From Bacteroidales bacterium (lineage in GTDB: Bacteria; Bacteroidota; Bacteroidia; Bacteroidales; JAOZQN01): a stretch of DNA of 7,865 bases. This document shows, one piece after another, positions 7,114-7,865 of this stretch; within the stretch, counting starts at the first letter, position 1; the number at the start of each line of letters is the position of its first letter. A program made the position numbers and the translations under genes. Location: assembly GCA_029938985.1 (NCBI GenBank), contig JAOZTW010000223.1, positions 1-7,865 on the forward strand, written 5' to 3'. The notes beneath the pieces were generated by a model that was given only the letters and a program-made list of their open reading frames with translations, was not told the DNA's origin and did no database searches.

Positions 7114-7518
7114 ATGATGCGTAATTTTAACTTAGAATTTGATTTTTTTACTTCACGCAGTAGCGGTGCAGGTGGTCAACATGTAAACAAAGTAGAAACA
7201 AAGGTAGAATTACGTTTCAATATTGATAATTCAAATTTACTTAGCGATGCAGAAAAACTGTTGTTAAAAGAAAACCTTAAAAATAGAATTGTACAAGATA
7301 ATATATTGCAAATTATTTCACAATCTTCAAGAAGTCAGCTAAGAAATAAAGAAAATTGTATTGAGAAATTTTATGAACTATTAAAAATTGGATTAATAAA
7401 ACCAAAAAAAAGAAAAAAAAGAAAAATTTCTAAAGTTGCAAAAGAAAAAATTTTGGAACAAAAGCATAGAAATTCTGAAAAGAAAAAAAGAAGAAAAAAG
7501 AATTTTGAAATTGATTAA
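7114..7518 (+). CDS. arfB: ArfB/YaeJ-like GGQ peptidyl-tRNA hydrolase (ribosome rescue)
   Basis: This is a codon-independent release factor that hydrolyses peptidyl-tRNA on ribosomes stalled without a stop codon. At 134 residues it is close to E. coli ArfB (140). It has no codon-recognition domain of RF1/RF2. The catalytic motif SSGAGGQHVNK (16-26) contains GGQ at 20-22, followed by the KVELRFNI strand. SRSQLRNKENC (72-82) matches the family SQE/RSQ region. A lysine/arginine-rich tail (about 96-130) corresponds to the segment known in ArfB to enter the empty mRNA channel. ATG 7114 and ATG 7117 are adjacent and equally possible starts. The gene begins five bases after the stop of the OmpA-family gene, so the two are probably cotranscribed and the start may depend on reinitiation. 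Two runs of eight A (7404-7411, 7413-7420) encode part of the tail. Identity as a GGQ rescue factor is secure; ArfB specifically is the best fit. Confidence 0.9.
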   Translation: MMRNFNLEFDFFTSRSSGAGGQHVNKVETKVELRFNIDNSNLLSDAEKLLLKENLKNRIVQDNILQIISQSSRSQLRNKENCIEKFYELLKIGLIKPKKRKKRKISKVAKEKILEQKHRNSEKKKRRKKNFEID

Positions 7519-7621
7519 AAAAAGAACTTTTTCACAGGAGACAATCAAAGAATCATTTTTTTGAAATTTTAGAATTGAAGTTTACTTCTGTAAATGAGTA
7601 TTTTAAAATTACTATGAAATT

Positions 7622-7649
7622 GGCACTTTTGAAAACGCTAAAAGATGCC
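7622..7649. other. Stem-loop, 9 bp with one bulged A
   Basis: GGCACTTTT (7622-7630) pairs with AAAAG-A-TGCC (7640-7649), leaving a nine-base loop and a single bulged A at 7645. It is the most GC-containing hairpin in the 3' region. It lies about 100 bases after the arfB stop. No U-run follows it on the plus strand, so it looks like a 3'-UTR hairpin rather than a classical terminator. On the minus strand it is followed by AATTT. Confidence 0.4.
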
Positions 7650-7652
7650 TAT

Positions 7653-7720
7653 AAATTGGAAATTTGACGTTTAGTAACTTATTATTAATGGTTATTATCA
7701 TCTAGGTTTCCAATTTTTTT
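7653..7720 (+). terminator. Possible terminator of the OmpA-family/arfB transcript
   Basis: AAATTGGAAA (7653-7662) is exactly complementary to TTTCCAATTT (7707-7716). Four further pairs, mostly G-U, could extend the stem inward. The 3' arm runs into T7714-7720, giving a U-tract. The loop is long (about 36-44 bases) and only two G-C pairs support the stem, so it is a weak candidate. No better terminator was seen after arfB. Confidence 0.35.
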
Positions 7721-7845
7721 AATTAATAACTAAAGTTTTTGCTTTCATAATAATATAATTATCAAACAGTTGTAATTTTACTACAAAAAGATAATATATT
7801 AAAAATCAACATATTAATATTCAATAAAAACACTTAATTGGCATA

Positions 7846-7865
7846 ATGTCAGTATTTTACAAGTA
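7846..7865 (+). CDS. Start of an ORF running off the window, possibly HU-like
   Basis: An ATG at 7846 opens a frame that stays open to the end of the window, encoding only MSVFYK. Many Bacteroidales HU-family DNA-binding proteins, as I recall them, begin with MSV followed by a hydrophobic or short residue and YK. The match is suggestive but six residues cannot establish identity. There is no Shine-Dalgarno sequence; the upstream DNA is AT-rich, as for the other genes here. Confidence 0.3.

Larger units (their letters stand above)
7519..7845. other. Intergenic region after arfB
   Basis: No convincing gene is visible in this stretch of about 330 bases. It contains two hairpin candidates, described separately (7622-7649 and 7653-7720). 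Two tiny ORFs, of 7 and 17 codons, overlap at ATGA (7614-7617), but nothing distinguishes them from chance. Beyond 7720 the sequence is AT-rich and presumably carries the upstream region of the ORF starting at 7846; no exact TAnnTTTG element was found there. Confidence 0.5.

Noticed and set aside
7614..7667. 17-codon ORF (MKLALLKTLKDAYKLEI) overlapping a 7-codon ORF
   Set aside because: Too short and without any supporting signal; it coincides with the hairpin region and is expected by chance.
1..7865. CRISPR array, tRNA/rRNA, insertion sequence or prophage
   Set aside because: No regularly spaced repeats, tRNA-like structures, transposase frames or phage genes were seen.

Overview
The window reads as chromosomal DNA from an anaerobic or fermentative member of the Bacteroidota, probably Bacteroidales-like. 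The grounds are: very AT-rich DNA (roughly 30% G+C by eye); A-rich leaders with no Shine-Dalgarno sequence ahead of the genes; matches to the Bacteroidota -7 promoter element TAnnTTTG; a large secreted protein with the Bacteroidota arrangement of TPR, PD40 propeller and OmpA-like modules; and, at the right edge, an ORF start resembling Bacteroidales HU-like proteins.

Layout. Positions 1-268 are non-coding. Positions 269-350 hold a terminator-like inverted repeat built on an 11-bp tandem repeat. Positions 349-3845 (minus strand) are a three-gene operon transcribed right to left: a NuoE/HydC-type [2Fe-2S] subunit, a short NuoF/HydB-type FMN/NAD(H) subunit and an M3-type [FeFe]-hydrogenase catalytic subunit. 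Together they should form a soluble trimeric NAD(H)-linked hydrogenase that makes H2 from NADH (or the reverse). The NuoF-like subunit lacks the N-terminal thioredoxin-like and C-terminal 2x[4Fe-4S] domains of the Thermotoga-type bifurcating HydB, so confurcation with ferredoxin cannot be assumed. No maturation genes (hydE/F/G) are present. A 509-bp divergent intergenic region (3846-4354) carries candidate promoters for both directions and a Fur-box-like palindrome next to the hydrogenase promoter.

On the plus strand, 4355-7108 encodes a 917-residue exported, envelope-anchored OmpA-family protein (signal peptide, TPRs, five PD40 blades, a CRD-like domain, a degenerate and an intact OmpA_C-like domain, and a SPOR-like C-terminus). 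Five bases later comes a short ArfB-type GGQ peptidyl-tRNA hydrolase (7114-7518) that rescues stalled ribosomes. The last 350 bp are non-coding with two hairpins, and a new ORF begins at 7846 and runs off the window.

Overall this is mostly ordinary chromosome. The points most worth a second look are the TSCSP variant of the H-cluster L1 motif, the stripped-down HydB, the Fur-like site, the duplicated and degenerate OmpA module, and the poly-A tracts inside the ribosome-rescue gene. I found no convincing new multi-gene system.
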